Translations under genes and position numbers: made by a program | The notes under the pieces: model-generated | Told to the model about the DNA's origin: nothing | What the model saw: the letters and a program-made list of their open reading frames with translations, nothing else | Database searches by the model: none | NCBI RefSeq assembly: GCF_001898175.1 | Contig: NZ_MKTH01000004.1 | Span: 62,001-126,000 of the forward strand | Origin: Cellulomonas sp. 73-92 | GTDB taxonomy: Bacteria; Actinomycetota; Actinomycetes; Actinomycetales; Cellulomonadaceae | DNA: 64,000 nucleotides | Direction of reading: 5' to 3' | Shown here: positions 7,852 to 16,766 of the stretch, piece by piece | Numbering within the stretch: the first letter of the stretch is position 1 | How the letters are laid out: every line of letters begins with the position of its first letter

Positions 7852-9375
7852 TCAGGCCGACACCCGCGACCATCGCAGCAGCACGGTCCTCACGCGCGCC
7901 GGCACCGGTGCGTGGTCGATCGCGTCGCGATAGATCCCCGGGACGACGACCCGCAGCAGCACGAGGTGCACCGCGACGATGACGACCCCCACGACCAGGA
8001 GCTGGACGATGCTCGGCCCAGCCACGACCGCGAGGACTGCCATCCCAGCGGCGCCGGACCCGAGGGCGCACGCGATCTGGGTGACGAACAACCGGGCGAG
8101 GTCGCGCTCCGTCGTGCCGATGTCACGCGAGACGAGCCGCCACCGTGCCACGGTCGCGACGAAGGCGACAGCAACGAAGGCCCACGCGACCGCAGTCAGG
8201 CCGCGGGATACGGCCAGTGCCGTCGCGCCGACTGTCACGACGTCTGTCACCGACGAGTAAACGAGCCACCGTCCGGCCCGCCCGAGGGCGTAGAAGAGCC
8301 CCTGGTCGAGGAAGGCGCCCAGAGTGAGGATGCCTGCCACGGCCAGTCCTCGTGCGACGGGGACACTCTGCGACCACTGCGGGCCGAAGAGGAACGGGAT
8401 CACCACGGGCGCGGCCACCGCCACGAAGATCAGGACCGGCGACACCGTGCCGTACACGAGCCGGAGGGCGCGCTGGTAGGCCTGGCGCAGCCGCTCGGGG
8501 GTGTCCCGGACCTTCGCCAGGACAACGAGCGACACCGGTGCGACGGCCGATCCGCCGAGGTCCTGTGCGACCTGGACCAGGCGCTGCGCGATCGAGAGGT
8601 ACCCCAGAGCGGAGGTTCCCAGCGAAACCGCCACGATCGCTGTCTCGGCCCAGCCGCGCAGGATCGCAACCAGCTCTACTGCGACGACCTTGTACCCAAA
8701 GCGGGCCATGGTGACGAAGTCCATCCGCGAGAACGTCGCTGACGGCCGCCAGCGCGCGGCGATCCAGGCGCTTCCCGACGTGATGGCTACCGACGTCAGC
8801 GCCTGGACGACGAGCGCCCAGACCCCGCCGTTCTCGAGCGCGACCAGGACCGCGGCGAGCTGGGCGAGGACGGCACCGGCGGCCCCCTGTAGCGCCAGGA
8901 GGCGGAAGCGCATCCGGCGCCGGAGCAGCGCCGTCGGCACTGAGGCGAGGACCACTAGCGGCACTGAGATCAGCATGACGCGCATGACGCTCGCGGCCGC
9001 GGGAGCGCCCAGCAGGTTGGCGAGGAGCGGCGCACCGGCGAAGAGCGCGCCCCCGAGGATCGCCGCAGCGGTGAGCGAAAGCCAGTAGCCAGTGCTGAGC
9101 ACGCGCTGGTCCGGGTCCGTCGCCTGTACGAGATAGGTGGACAGCCCGAGGTCCGACAGCAGGTAGACGAAAGGCAGAACCGAGGAGGCGACCGCGACGA
9201 CGCCGAACTCCGTGGGCGAGACGAGCCGCGCGAGGATGGCGATGGTGGCCAGGCCCGAGAGCCGTACCAGCCACTTCTGCGCCGTCAGCCAGAGCGCACC
9301 GGAGGCGGCGGCGCGGCCGAGCTGCTCACCTGTCGCTGCCTGCTCGGCGATCGGTGCGTCGGCGGGGGACGTCAT
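7852..9375 (-). CDS. Wzx-like oligosaccharide flippase (MOP superfamily)
   Basis: The 507-residue protein has 12-14 predicted hydrophobic segments spread over its full length, beginning with the amphipathic SGALWLTAQKWLVRLSGLATIAILARLVSPTEFG-type start shared by polysaccharide translocases. The ATG at 9375 overlaps the stop of the upstream glycosyltransferase, so the two are coupled. The MOP family flips undecaprenyl-linked repeat units across the membrane for Wzy-dependent polymerisation. A Wzy-like protein (22093-23508) and Wzz-like proteins (23518-25184) elsewhere in the locus support a Wzx/Wzy pathway. Confidence 0.85.
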   Translation of the reverse strand: MTSPADAPIAEQAATGEQLGRAAASGALWLTAQKWLVRLSGLATIAILARLVSPTEFGVVAVASSVLPFVYLLSDLGLSTYLVQATDPDQRVLSTGYWLSLTAAAILGGALFAGAPLLANLLGAPAAASVMRVMLISVPLVVLASVPTALLRRRMRFRLLALQGAAGAVLAQLAAVLVALENGGVWALVVQALTSVAITSGSAWIAARWRPSATFSRMDFVTMARFGYKVVAVELVAILRGWAETAIVAVSLGTSALGYLSIAQRLVQVAQDLGGSAVAPVSLVVLAKVRDTPERLRQAYQRALRLVYGTVSPVLIFVAVAAPVVIPFLFGPQWSQSVPVARGLAVAGILTLGAFLDQGLFYALGRAGRWLVYSSVTDVVTVGATALAVSRGLTAVAWAFVAVAFVATVARWRLVSRDIGTTERDLARLFVTQIACALGSGAAGMAVLAVVAGPSIVQLLVVGVVIVAVHLVLLRVVVPGIYRDAIDHAPVPARVRTVLLRWSRVSA

Positions 9376-10802
9376 CGAGCCGCATCCCCACTCGGGCGCG
9401 CGACGGCGCCGGCGTCCCGCCGGTGCTCGATCGCGGCGCGGACGACTCCCGCGTGCCCCGCGACCATCCCATCGAAGCCACCGTCCAACGGTGGTCTCGC
9501 CGGTCCAAGGCGACGGGCGGTGTCGACCGCAGCGGACAGGGCGGCGGCAAGGACGCCCGCGTTCGGCTGGTGCGTGGCGCGCCGACGCGCCGCGCGCACG
9601 ACCCTGTCCGTGACGCGGTCGGCAGGTCCAGTGGGGTTCGGGATCAGCGCCGACCCACGCACCGCGCGGTCCACAAGCTCTGCCGCGCCCCCGGTGTCGC
9701 TCAGGACCACCGGCAGCCCGGCCGCGACGGCCTCGGTCGCCGCGAGGGGCCACCCCTCGAAGAAGGAGTCCAGCACGAAGGCGTCGGAGGCCACGAGGAC
9801 GCTGGCAGCGTCGCAGATCCCCAACAGATGGACCCGGTCGCCGTGGGGGTGTAGCCGGCGGATCGCATCCGCGCGACGGTACTCGAGCCAGTCGGACGGC
9901 TCGCCGGCGACGACGAGGCGCATCCGCTCGTCGTGCGCCGCGGCCGAGAGGAAGGCCGCGACCGTCGCGGCGATGTTCTTCTGTGAGTCATACCGTGCCA
10001 GGCAGACGACGACGACCTCACCCTCGAGGTCGACACCGAGCGTCTCGGCGAGGGCCAGGCGTGCGCGGTCTCGGGTGCCGTCGGCCATCGGCCGGACTGG
10101 CATCGAGCCGTTGGCCACGACAACGATCTTGTCTGCGAGCCTGCGGGGGAGGCGCTGGGCATGGAACTGACGGACCACGTCGCTCACCGCAACGACCGCG
10201 GCGGCGCGGTCGAACAGGGCCGCGGTCTCGCGCCACATAGCCTCGTCGTAGTGGATCTCGGTGTTGTGGAGCACCGGAACGACGGGCACGCCCAGGGCGA
10301 GCGCCGCTGCCACGAGGTGGCGAGGCGCACTGTGCACCTGGACTGCGTCGAGCCCCGCGTTCCGTAGTGCGGCGCCGATCGGCTGCCCCGCAGGCATGAC
10401 GAGCACCTCGACGCCGGCATCCCGGAGTCGCTGCACTCGGTCGCCGTCCGCGGGACAGACGACGACGGGAGCGATCCCCGCGGCCCCGAAGCCGACGGCG
10501 AGCATCTCCAGCACCCGTCCGATGCCGCCGCTGTCGAGCTGGTCGGCGAAGAGGCCGCAGCGGACGTCGGCAGCACGGCCGGTCGCGGCGCTCGCCAACT
10601 CGAACCGCACGCCCGGCACCGGACCCAACGTCGCGAGTGGCCGCCGCAGGACCCGGCCAGCCAGGGGGTGGACATAGCCGTACCGGATTCCGGGGGACGT
10701 CAGGTCCGCGAGACCGACCGCGAGGCCGAAGGCACCCGCCCGAAGGCGCGCGACGAGTGTCGCAGGCGACCTGCGGACCACGGAGCTCACGGCGTCGGTC
10801 AC
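9372..10802 (-). CDS. Glycosyltransferase family 4 protein
   Basis: The 476-residue protein starts at GTG 10802. It has a GT-B layout: the central LARYDSQKNIAATVAAFL segment is the family donor-domain entry (usually GRL-x-QKN), followed by VASDAFVLDSFFEGWPLAATEAVAAGLPVVLSDTGG, which carries the EGWPLAATE form of the GT4 EX7E motif. It acts at the cytoplasmic membrane in repeat-unit assembly; donor and acceptor are unknown. It is coupled downstream to the flippase. Confidence 0.85.
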   Translation of the reverse strand: MTDAVSSVVRRSPATLVARLRAGAFGLAVGLADLTSPGIRYGYVHPLAGRVLRRPLATLGPVPGVRFELASAATGRAADVRCGLFADQLDSGGIGRVLEMLAVGFGAAGIAPVVVCPADGDRVQRLRDAGVEVLVMPAGQPIGAALRNAGLDAVQVHSAPRHLVAAALALGVPVVPVLHNTEIHYDEAMWRETAALFDRAAAVVAVSDVVRQFHAQRLPRRLADKIVVVANGSMPVRPMADGTRDRARLALAETLGVDLEGEVVVVCLARYDSQKNIAATVAAFLSAAAHDERMRLVVAGEPSDWLEYRRADAIRRLHPHGDRVHLLGICDAASVLVASDAFVLDSFFEGWPLAATEAVAAGLPVVLSDTGGAAELVDRAVRGSALIPNPTGPADRVTDRVVRAARRRATHQPNAGVLAAALSAAVDTARRLGPARPPLDGGFDGMVAGHAGVVRAAIEHRRDAGAVARPSGDAAR

Positions 10803-10808
10803 GATCGG

Positions 10809-12041
10809 CTAGCCGGCGACGGGCGCGGGCCGCGCAGTCGGCGTCGTCGTGGTCGCGGTCGCCGGGCGACGACCGAACGGTGCGCTGCGCCGGGTGCGCC
10901 ACTGCGCACGAACTCGAGCCGCCGCGGGGTGGACCAGGAGCCATGCGCCGGTGTCTTCGGCGAGCCCCAGGAGGTGCGGCGTGTCGGCCAGCAGCGGTGC
11001 GAGGCCGCCGACCGCACCCTCGTCGATGCCGGTGACGAGGACGGCCCGCCCGGCGACCGCCGAGAACCAGCCGTAATCCACGCTTCGCCCGACTTCGGCC
11101 GAGACCGTCCGGCCGAGTCGCGGCAGACCGTCGACCGACCATCTGCCGCCTTCGAGAGCGGAGTTGCCGAGGTTGACGACGTGCAGCGACGCGGCGTCGA
11201 TGGTTTCGAGCGCCTCGTCGATCGCCAGTCGGATGTCGCCCAGGATCATGTCGTGGGTCGACCGGCCGGCGGCGCGGGCCAATCGTCGGGCCCGCAGCGA
11301 CTCGCGCCACCAGGTCGCGACGCCCCTGCGGCGGCGCAGCGCGGTGCGTATCGGACCATCCTGGCCTCGTGGCCGAACGACGCCGCAGGTGGTGCGCATC
11401 GGCAGCAACGCTGGGTAGATCGCGGCGACGTGGCGGTGGGCCTCGTCGAGACGGGCGAGATTGACCGTCAGGCTGTTGTGCGTGAGCGCGAGATCGTGCG
11501 CCACGACACGGAGACCGGCGGACCGCATCCTGGCCCCGTACTCGACGGCGTAGGCGTGCCAGGCAAGGTCCGGGTGCTCGCTCAGAGGGTCGGCCACGAC
11601 TCGGTCACGATCGACGAGGAAGAGCACTTCATCGACGCTGTCGACGTCCTGCGACTCGGAGGTCGGCTGCCCGATCATCACGACTCGGTCCCGCACCCGC
11701 CCGAGGACGGCTCCCGTGTCGGTGATGCCGACCGCGCCGACGAGTCCGATCCGCGGGTCGTCCAGGAGCGCGGCGGCCGCACGCTCGAGCGCAACGAGGT
11801 CGTGCAGGTAGACGTCCTGGTGGACGAACGCGACCACTCGACGGCGTGACTCGGCGGCGCCGGCGTTGAGGGCGGCGCCGGCTGAGCGGAATTGGCCGCG
11901 AGTGTTGTCGACGGGGATGTACTCGGTGTCCGGGGCGTCAGAGAGCCCCGCGGCGATCGAGCGGTCCAGGCACGACGAGCGCACCGCGGGGTCGTTGAAG
12001 ACGCACACGATCGACACCGGCTCACGTCGCGCGTCCGCCAT
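10809..12041 (-). CDS. Glycosyltransferase family 2-like protein (StrF-type GT-A domain)
   Basis: The 410-residue protein starts at the ATG at 12041, five bases after GGGAGGGG; an in-frame start 45 bases upstream lacks this site. The N-terminal 220 residues resemble the StrF-like GT2 domain: SIVCVFND start, IPVDNTRGQF and the hallmark VVAFVHQDVYL. The remaining 190 residues have no family I recognise and end in an Ala/Thr/Pro-rich tail. It is the promoter-proximal gene of the leftward 12041-7852 operon. A cytoplasmic glycosyltransferase in the glycan pathway is likely, but the acceptor is unknown. Confidence 0.7.
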   Translation of the reverse strand: MADARREPVSIVCVFNDPAVRSSCLDRSIAAGLSDAPDTEYIPVDNTRGQFRSAGAALNAGAAESRRRVVAFVHQDVYLHDLVALERAAAALLDDPRIGLVGAVGITDTGAVLGRVRDRVVMIGQPTSESQDVDSVDEVLFLVDRDRVVADPLSEHPDLAWHAYAVEYGARMRSAGLRVVAHDLALTHNSLTVNLARLDEAHRHVAAIYPALLPMRTTCGVVRPRGQDGPIRTALRRRRGVATWWRESLRARRLARAAGRSTHDMILGDIRLAIDEALETIDAASLHVVNLGNSALEGGRWSVDGLPRLGRTVSAEVGRSVDYGWFSAVAGRAVLVTGIDEGAVGGLAPLLADTPHLLGLAEDTGAWLLVHPAAARVRAQWRTRRSAPFGRRPATATTTTPTARPAPVAG

Positions 12042-12214
12042 GGCAGCCCCTCCCGGCGAGGGATGGAACCCCCTCGCCTCGACCATAAGGGACGAAACGG
12101 ATCATATGCCGCGATCCAGATGAGGTTCACCCGCGTCGTCACCCAGCCGCTGGAGCCCGTGCGAATCGGCCTCGTGCGACGATTTCGACGCCGCCCGAGT
12201 CCAGGAGGCTGTTG

Positions 12215-13207
12215 GTGTCCCTGCGCCATCCGCGCCGCCTCGTCGCCGCTGGACACCTGTCGGCCCAGCCGCGGATCGGACGTGCGACCGGCGCGCCGGG
12301 ACGCGTCGGCGTCGTCATCGTCACCTTCGACAGCGCGGCCGTCGTCGCCGGCGTCCTCGCCTCCCTGCCGACCGGTCTGGCCGGCGTCGACTGGAGCGTC
12401 GTCGTCGTCGACAACGGGTCGAGCGACGGGACCCTCGACGTCGTCCGTGCGGCGGCACCGGACGCCGAGGTGGTGCGGTCGCCGCGCAACGGCGGCTACG
12501 CCGCCGGGATCAACCTCGGCGTCGCCCACCTCGGCGACGTCGACGCCTACCTGATCCTCAACCCCGACGTGCGCCTGGCGCCGGGATGCGGCCGCGAGCT
12601 CCTCGCGGCCCTCCGACGGACGGGTGCCGGGATCGTCGTGCCGCGCCTCCTCGACGCGAAGGGCGAGCTCATCGCCTCCCGGCGACGGGAGCCGACGCTC
12701 CGGCGGGCGCTGGCCGACGCCGTGCTCGGTGCCGAGCGTGCCGGCCGGATCCGCGACCTCGGCGAGGTCGTCACCGATGTGGCCGACTATGAGCGGGAGA
12801 GCCCGACTGACTGGGCCGAGGGTTCGACGCAGATGGTCTCCGCCGACTGCTGGGGCGCGGCCGGGCCGTGGGACGAGACCTATTTCCTCTACTCGGAGGA
12901 GACGGACTTCGCGCTCCGTGCCCGGGACGCCGGGCACGCGACCTGGTACGTGCCGAGCGCCACCGCCACGCATCTCGAGGGTGGGTCGGCCGGCAACCCG
13001 CGGCTGTGGAAGCTCCTCGTCGCCAACCGCTACCGCCTCTACGCGCGACGGCACGGGCGCGCGGAGTCCGCCGCGTTCTGGGGCGTGCTCGTCGTGCGCG
13101 AGGCGAGCCGGGCGGTGCTGGGCAAGCCGACCAGCCGCGCCGCCCTGCGGGGGCTCCTCAGCCGCTCCTACCTGCGTCACCCGAAGGGTCCGCACAGCAT
13201 CGCGTAG
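12215..13207 (+). CDS. Glycosyltransferase family 2 (rhamnosyltransferase-like)
   Basis: The 330-residue protein has a GTG start at 12215 chosen because AGGAGG (12203-12208) sits six bases upstream; the TTG three bases earlier would be too close. The GT-A fold is clear: VGVVIVTFDSA, VVVVDNGSSDGTLD, the NPDVRLAPGC acidic metal-binding segment (DxD-like NPD) and the EETDFALRARDAGH catalytic-base region. The family includes WbbL-like rhamnosyl- and galactofuranosyltransferases. It converges on the deacetylase gene with only three bases between stop codons. Confidence 0.85.
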   Translation: MSLRHPRRLVAAGHLSAQPRIGRATGAPGRVGVVIVTFDSAAVVAGVLASLPTGLAGVDWSVVVVDNGSSDGTLDVVRAAAPDAEVVRSPRNGGYAAGINLGVAHLGDVDAYLILNPDVRLAPGCGRELLAALRRTGAGIVVPRLLDAKGELIASRRREPTLRRALADAVLGAERAGRIRDLGEVVTDVADYERESPTDWAEGSTQMVSADCWGAAGPWDETYFLYSEETDFALRARDAGHATWYVPSATATHLEGGSAGNPRLWKLLVANRYRLYARRHGRAESAAFWGVLVVREASRAVLGKPTSRAALRGLLSRSYLRHPKGPHSIA

Positions 13208-13210
13208 CCG

Positions 13211-13873
13211 TCACCGCAGGCGCTTGGCCAGTCCCTTCGCCTCGAGGACGAGCCGCCGGGGCAGCGGCGCCGGGGTGAGGACCCGTCCGCGCAGCGAGTC
13301 GACCGTGTCGTCGCGCGTCACGCTGTACCGCGGCTGCAGCCAGGCGCCGGGCCGGGCCGGCCGGGCGTCCGACGTGAACGCACGGTGGTAGCCGAGGCCA
13401 CGGAGCGCAGCGAGCGCGGTGCGGTCGTACTGCCCTCGGGGGAACGCCGCCTGGTCGACGAGGCGCCCGGAGGCCTCGGCGATCTGGGCCCGGGCGGTGA
13501 CGAGCTCGCGCGTTCGTGCCGCGGGGTCGAGCGCGCGCCACGAGACGTGGTTCATCCCGTGGCTGCCGACCGTCATCCCGGTGTCGGCGAGGGCACGCAC
13601 GTCGTCGCGCCCCAGGCTGCCGGCGGTGTCGAGCCGGCCGGCGAGCACGAAGAACGTCGCCGCCAGGCCCCGCTCGACGAGCGCCGGGAGGCCGATGCGC
13701 TCGTCCGACGCGTTGCCGTCGTCGAACGAGAGCGCGACCGACGGCCAGCCTGCGACGTCGTCGAGGATCCGCAGGAACTCGTCGCGCGTCACCCAGTAGC
13801 GCGCCTCGGCCGCGTCGACCGAGCGTGCGGGCGTGCCGATGCCGTGGAAACAGACGTTCCGCAGCTCGCTCAT
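13211..13873 (-). CDS. Polysaccharide deacetylase (NodB homology)
   Basis: The 220-residue protein has the NodB metal-dependent deacetylase motifs: SFDDGNAS (catalytic/metal Asp pair, about residues 49-56), SHGMNHVSW (metal-binding SHxxxH, about 103-111) and a distal PRGQYD segment (about 149-154). No signal peptide is visible, so it may act on a cytoplasmic or membrane-associated lipid-linked intermediate rather than the exported polymer. It is coupled by ATGA overlap to the upstream GT2 gene, suggesting it de-N-acetylates a sugar added by that enzyme. Confidence 0.83.
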   Translation of the reverse strand: MSELRNVCFHGIGTPARSVDAAEARYWVTRDEFLRILDDVAGWPSVALSFDDGNASDERIGLPALVERGLAATFFVLAGRLDTAGSLGRDDVRALADTGMTVGSHGMNHVSWRALDPAARTRELVTARAQIAEASGRLVDQAAFPRGQYDRTALAALRGLGYHRAFTSDARPARPGAWLQPRYSVTRDDTVDSLRGRVLTPAPLPRRLVLEAKGLAKRLR

Positions 13874-14703
13874 CGTCCCCCCCGCGGCGCCCGTGTCGTG
13901 GTGTCCGTGCCCCAGGAGCCGTCGGAACGCCGGGCGCGCCTCTCCGCGACCAGCGTGATGACCGCGTAGACGAGTCCCGCCGGAGCGAGCCAGGGGCGGG
14001 GCAGCACCACGTCACGCAGCCAGCTGGTGCGGTTCGACGAGCGGACCCCCACGCGACCGGAGGCGCGGAGCGCGGCGTTCCCGCGTCGCACCCGAGCCAG
14101 GCGTCCGACGAGGTCGCGAGTCCGGCGGGGTGTCTCGACGGTGGTGTGCACCGAGGCGACGAGCACCCGCTCGTCGGCCGCGAAGAGCGAGTCGAGGAAG
14201 AGGTCGTCGGCCAGCACGTCCGGGAACCGCTCGAAACGCGCGCGCGCCGGCTCGGTCAGCGCGATCATGCCGCGACCGTACAGGCCGGTGCGGGCGGCGG
14301 GCAGGCGCGACTGGATCGCGTAGTAGCAGCGCACCGCGGGGGGCCGTCCGGACACCACGAGGCGCCGGTCGGGCACGGCGACGAGCGGCCCCGAGGCCTC
14401 GCCGAGCGCCCCGACGAGCGCCCGCACCGTGTCGACGGTCGCACCGACGTCGGCATCGAGGTAGATGCGCGGGTACCCGGTGGCGGCGGCGTCGCCCGCG
14501 TTGAGCGCGCCGGCCTTGCCGGCCTCCGGCAGGTCGAGGACCGTGACGGGGCGGGCGCGGGCCACGCTCGCCGTCTCGTCGGAGCACCCGTTCGCGACGA
14601 CGACGACCTCGAGCTCGCCCGGTGCGGCACCCGCGAGCAGGCGGTCGAGGTTGGCGCCGATGACGGCGGCCTCGTTGTAGGCCGCGATCACGACGCTCGT
14701 CAT
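13870..14703 (-). CDS. Glycosyltransferase family 2
   Basis: The 277-residue protein starts at ATG 14703. It shows SVVIAAYNEAAVIG, VVVVANGCSDET, KAGALNAGDAAATG and IYLDADVG, the canonical GT-A nucleotide-binding and DxD metal motifs. A hydrophobic stretch near the C-terminus may bind the membrane. It overlaps the start of the deacetylase gene, so the pair is translationally coupled. Confidence 0.86.
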   Translation of the reverse strand: MTSVVIAAYNEAAVIGANLDRLLAGAAPGELEVVVVANGCSDETASVARARPVTVLDLPEAGKAGALNAGDAAATGYPRIYLDADVGATVDTVRALVGALGEASGPLVAVPDRRLVVSGRPPAVRCYYAIQSRLPAARTGLYGRGMIALTEPARARFERFPDVLADDLFLDSLFAADERVLVASVHTTVETPRRTRDLVGRLARVRRGNAALRASGRVGVRSSNRTSWLRDVVLPRPWLAPAGLVYAVITLVAERRARRSDGSWGTDTTTRAPRGGR

Positions 14704-14746
14704 CGATCCGAGCCCGGCCGGGCGGCGACCCGCGTCCCGAAGCGCG

Positions 14747-14790
14747 ACATGCCCGGAGCCTACGGGATCACCCCGCGGCCCCGGGCATGT
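14747..14790 (-). terminator. Hairpin terminator for the beta-helix protein gene
   Basis: A 10-bp perfect stem (ACATGCCCGG/CCGGGCATGT) with a 24-base GC-rich loop lies 13 bases beyond the stop of the leftward gene at 14803-16434. Confidence 0.6.
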
Positions 14791-14802
14791 CCCGGAGGGT
14801 GC

Positions 14803-16434
14803 CTAGGAGACCGGCTGCCCGGCGTTCGGGCCGTCGTTCCAGACGTTGCCCGTGACGGTGACCGCCGGCGGGTCGACCGACGTCAGCGGCCCGTACACGC
14901 CGCCGTTCGGGTAGACGCTCGTCGTGAAGCGGTTGTTGGAGATCACGATCCCGCCCACCTTCGAGAGCGTGTCGACACCGGCGGCGTAACCGCCGTACAC
15001 GGTGTACGCGCCGCCGCCGAGCAGGTTGCCGTCGATGACGATGTTCTTCATCGAGTCGGCGGAGCCCGTCGAGAGCATGATCGCCGACGTCGAGCCCTTC
15101 CCGATGACGATCGTGTTGTGGGTGATCCGCACGTTGTCCGACCCGAGCGACTGCATGCCGTCGTTGTGCGAGCCCGCCGTCATCACGAGGTCGTGGACGT
15201 AGGAGTCCTGGACCGTGACGTTGTCACCGAGCTTGAGGCCGTCCATGGTGCCGTGCACGTTCACCCGGGTCAGCGTGTAGTTGTACCCGCCGACGGCCGC
15301 GTCACCCGACGTGTTGTTCTGCCCGTCGAGCTCGGAGTCCACGATCTGCAGGTTCGTCGCGCCCTGGTCGTTCAGGACGAGGAAGAAGCCCTGCGCGCGG
15401 ATGACGCTGTTGCGGATCGTCACGTTGTTGGCGCCTGCGGCGATGACGAGCGGCGTGGTGATGAGCTTGGAGTCGATCACGGTGCCGGGGGTGGTGATGG
15501 TGGCCGGGCCCGTGTAGGGGGTGAGGGCGACGCCCGCCGGGACACCCGTGGTCGTCGCGCCCGGGAAGCCCGTGCTCGGCGGCGGCGAGGTGGGCGGCGT
15601 CGTGGTCGTCGGCTTGGGCGTCGGGCTCGTCGTCGTGGGCTTGGGCGTCGGGCTCGGCGACGTCGACTGGGTCGGCGTGGTCGTCGGCGTCGGCGTCGGG
15701 GCTGTCGTGGTCGTGGGCGGGCTCGACGGTGTCGTGGCCGTCTGGCTGGGCGTCGCCGTCGCGGTCGGCGCCGGAGCGCCGGCGTTCGCCGCGCTGCTCG
15801 GCTGGAAGACGACGTCGACCCAGTACTCGCTGCCGCGCCAGGTCTGGCTGGGGAACGAGCTGGTAGACCCGTACGAGTACACGCCCGAGTTCGTCGCGGG
15901 GATCGTCAGCTGCGGAGCGGAGTCGGTCCCGGTGAAGTACTCCGTGCTGGCGTAGTGGCCCTTCGGCGCGAGGTACGAGACGACGTACGTCGTGCCGGCG
16001 CTGACGGCGACCGGCTTCGAGAAGGTCGCGATCTGCCAGCCGCTCTGCGTCTCACCGGTGAACGTGATGCTCGCGAGCCGGCCGCCGCTCTTCGTCCAGA
16101 GGTTGCCGACGTGCGTGCCGGTGTTGGTGCCGGTCTTCCAGAACTTCACGCCGAGCACGGTGCCGGAGACGGTGGGCGTGAACCGCTGGCCGAGCTCCAC
16201 GGAGTTGGTGTCCTGGTCGACGTTCGCCGAGAGGGGACGCGTCGTGCCCCACAGGGTCTGCGTGCCCGATGGCAGGCTGGCCGGTGTCGACAGCGCCTGC
16301 GCGCTGGTGATCCCGACGAGTCCAACAGCCATGACGGCACCGATGACCGCCCAGCGTCCGCTCCGGCCGAGTCGTCGCCGCCGCCCTGCTGCCGGGGCGA
16401 CGGCCGTCCAGCCGTCGTAGGGGTATCGGTCCAT
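14803..16434 (-). CDS. Secreted DUF4082 and right-handed beta-helix protein
   Basis: The 543-residue protein starts at the ATG at 16434, preceded by GAGGAG seven bases upstream. A twin-Arg-like basic N-terminus and hydrophobic core (AVIGAVMAVGLVG) form a signal peptide, with cleavage likely after an Ala near residue 47. A DUF4082 domain follows (about 50-205), then a Thr/Pro/Ser-rich linker (about 210-300) and a C-terminal parallel beta-helix (about 310-543) with repeated N-N-V-T-I-R-N type turns as in NosD/pectate-lyase-like proteins. It is probably extracellular and may bind or cleave the exported polysaccharide. No catalytic residues can be assigned with confidence. It sits alone between terminator and divergent promoter region. 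Confidence 0.82.
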   Translation of the reverse strand: MDRYPYDGWTAVAPAAGRRRRLGRSGRWAVIGAVMAVGLVGITSAQALSTPASLPSGTQTLWGTTRPLSANVDQDTNSVELGQRFTPTVSGTVLGVKFWKTGTNTGTHVGNLWTKSGGRLASITFTGETQSGWQIATFSKPVAVSAGTTYVVSYLAPKGHYASTEYFTGTDSAPQLTIPATNSGVYSYGSTSSFPSQTWRGSEYWVDVVFQPSSAANAGAPAPTATATPSQTATTPSSPPTTTTAPTPTPTTTPTQSTSPSPTPKPTTTSPTPKPTTTTPPTSPPPSTGFPGATTTGVPAGVALTPYTGPATITTPGTVIDSKLITTPLVIAAGANNVTIRNSVIRAQGFFLVLNDQGATNLQIVDSELDGQNNTSGDAAVGGYNYTLTRVNVHGTMDGLKLGDNVTVQDSYVHDLVMTAGSHNDGMQSLGSDNVRITHNTIVIGKGSTSAIMLSTGSADSMKNIVIDGNLLGGGAYTVYGGYAAGVDTLSKVGGIVISNNRFTTSVYPNGGVYGPLTSVDPPAVTVTGNVWNDGPNAGQPVS

Positions 16435-16766
16435 CGTGCTTCTCCTCGCGGGGTGCGTGTCAGCGACACCTGCGGTGTGTCCGCGTGGTTCGCCCACGTA
16501 CTTCGTCCGTTTCCTGCCCGAACTTGAGCAATGCCGGCTTGGTCGGAGTCATCGTGGCATGGGGGTGGCGCCCGCCAGAATTCACCCGCACCATGCGGGG
16601 ATTTCACTCGATCGAATGAAGGCGACATAACCGGTGAACCCCCCAGGTCAGCGCGAAAGTAAGTCTGCCCTCACTTGGCGTCTCGCGATATGGACGGCTC
16701 ATCTCGATTCCCGAGACGGCGGGACAAACCGGGACATCCGGGGCTCGGTGCGCGATACTCCCGGGC
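16435..16766. other. 332-base divergent intergenic region
   Basis: No coding potential is convincing here. It carries the leader of the leftward beta-helix gene, a CCCGC-N5-GCGGG dyad inside TTCACCCGC...GCGGGGATTTCAC (16581-16607) and the -10 region of the rightward GNAT-like gene. The base composition is noticeably less GC-rich than the genes. I looked for riboswitch-like conserved elements and recognised none. Confidence 0.5.
16754..16759 (+). promoter_or_regulatory. -10 hexamer (GATACT) of a near-leaderless promoter
   Basis: GATACT ends seven bases before the ATG at 16767, placing the expected transcription start at or one base before the start codon. No ribosome-binding site precedes the gene. 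Confidence 0.5.

Noticed and set aside
13516-16527. A 1003-codon open frame on the plus strand antisense to the glycosyltransferase and beta-helix genes
   Set aside because: It is Arg/Gly/Pro-rich with no domain, and mirrors real genes on the other strand; long antisense frames are expected at this GC content.
16435-16766. Possible c-di-GMP or c-di-AMP riboswitch before the beta-helix gene
   Set aside because: No conserved aptamer motifs could be recognised on either strand.
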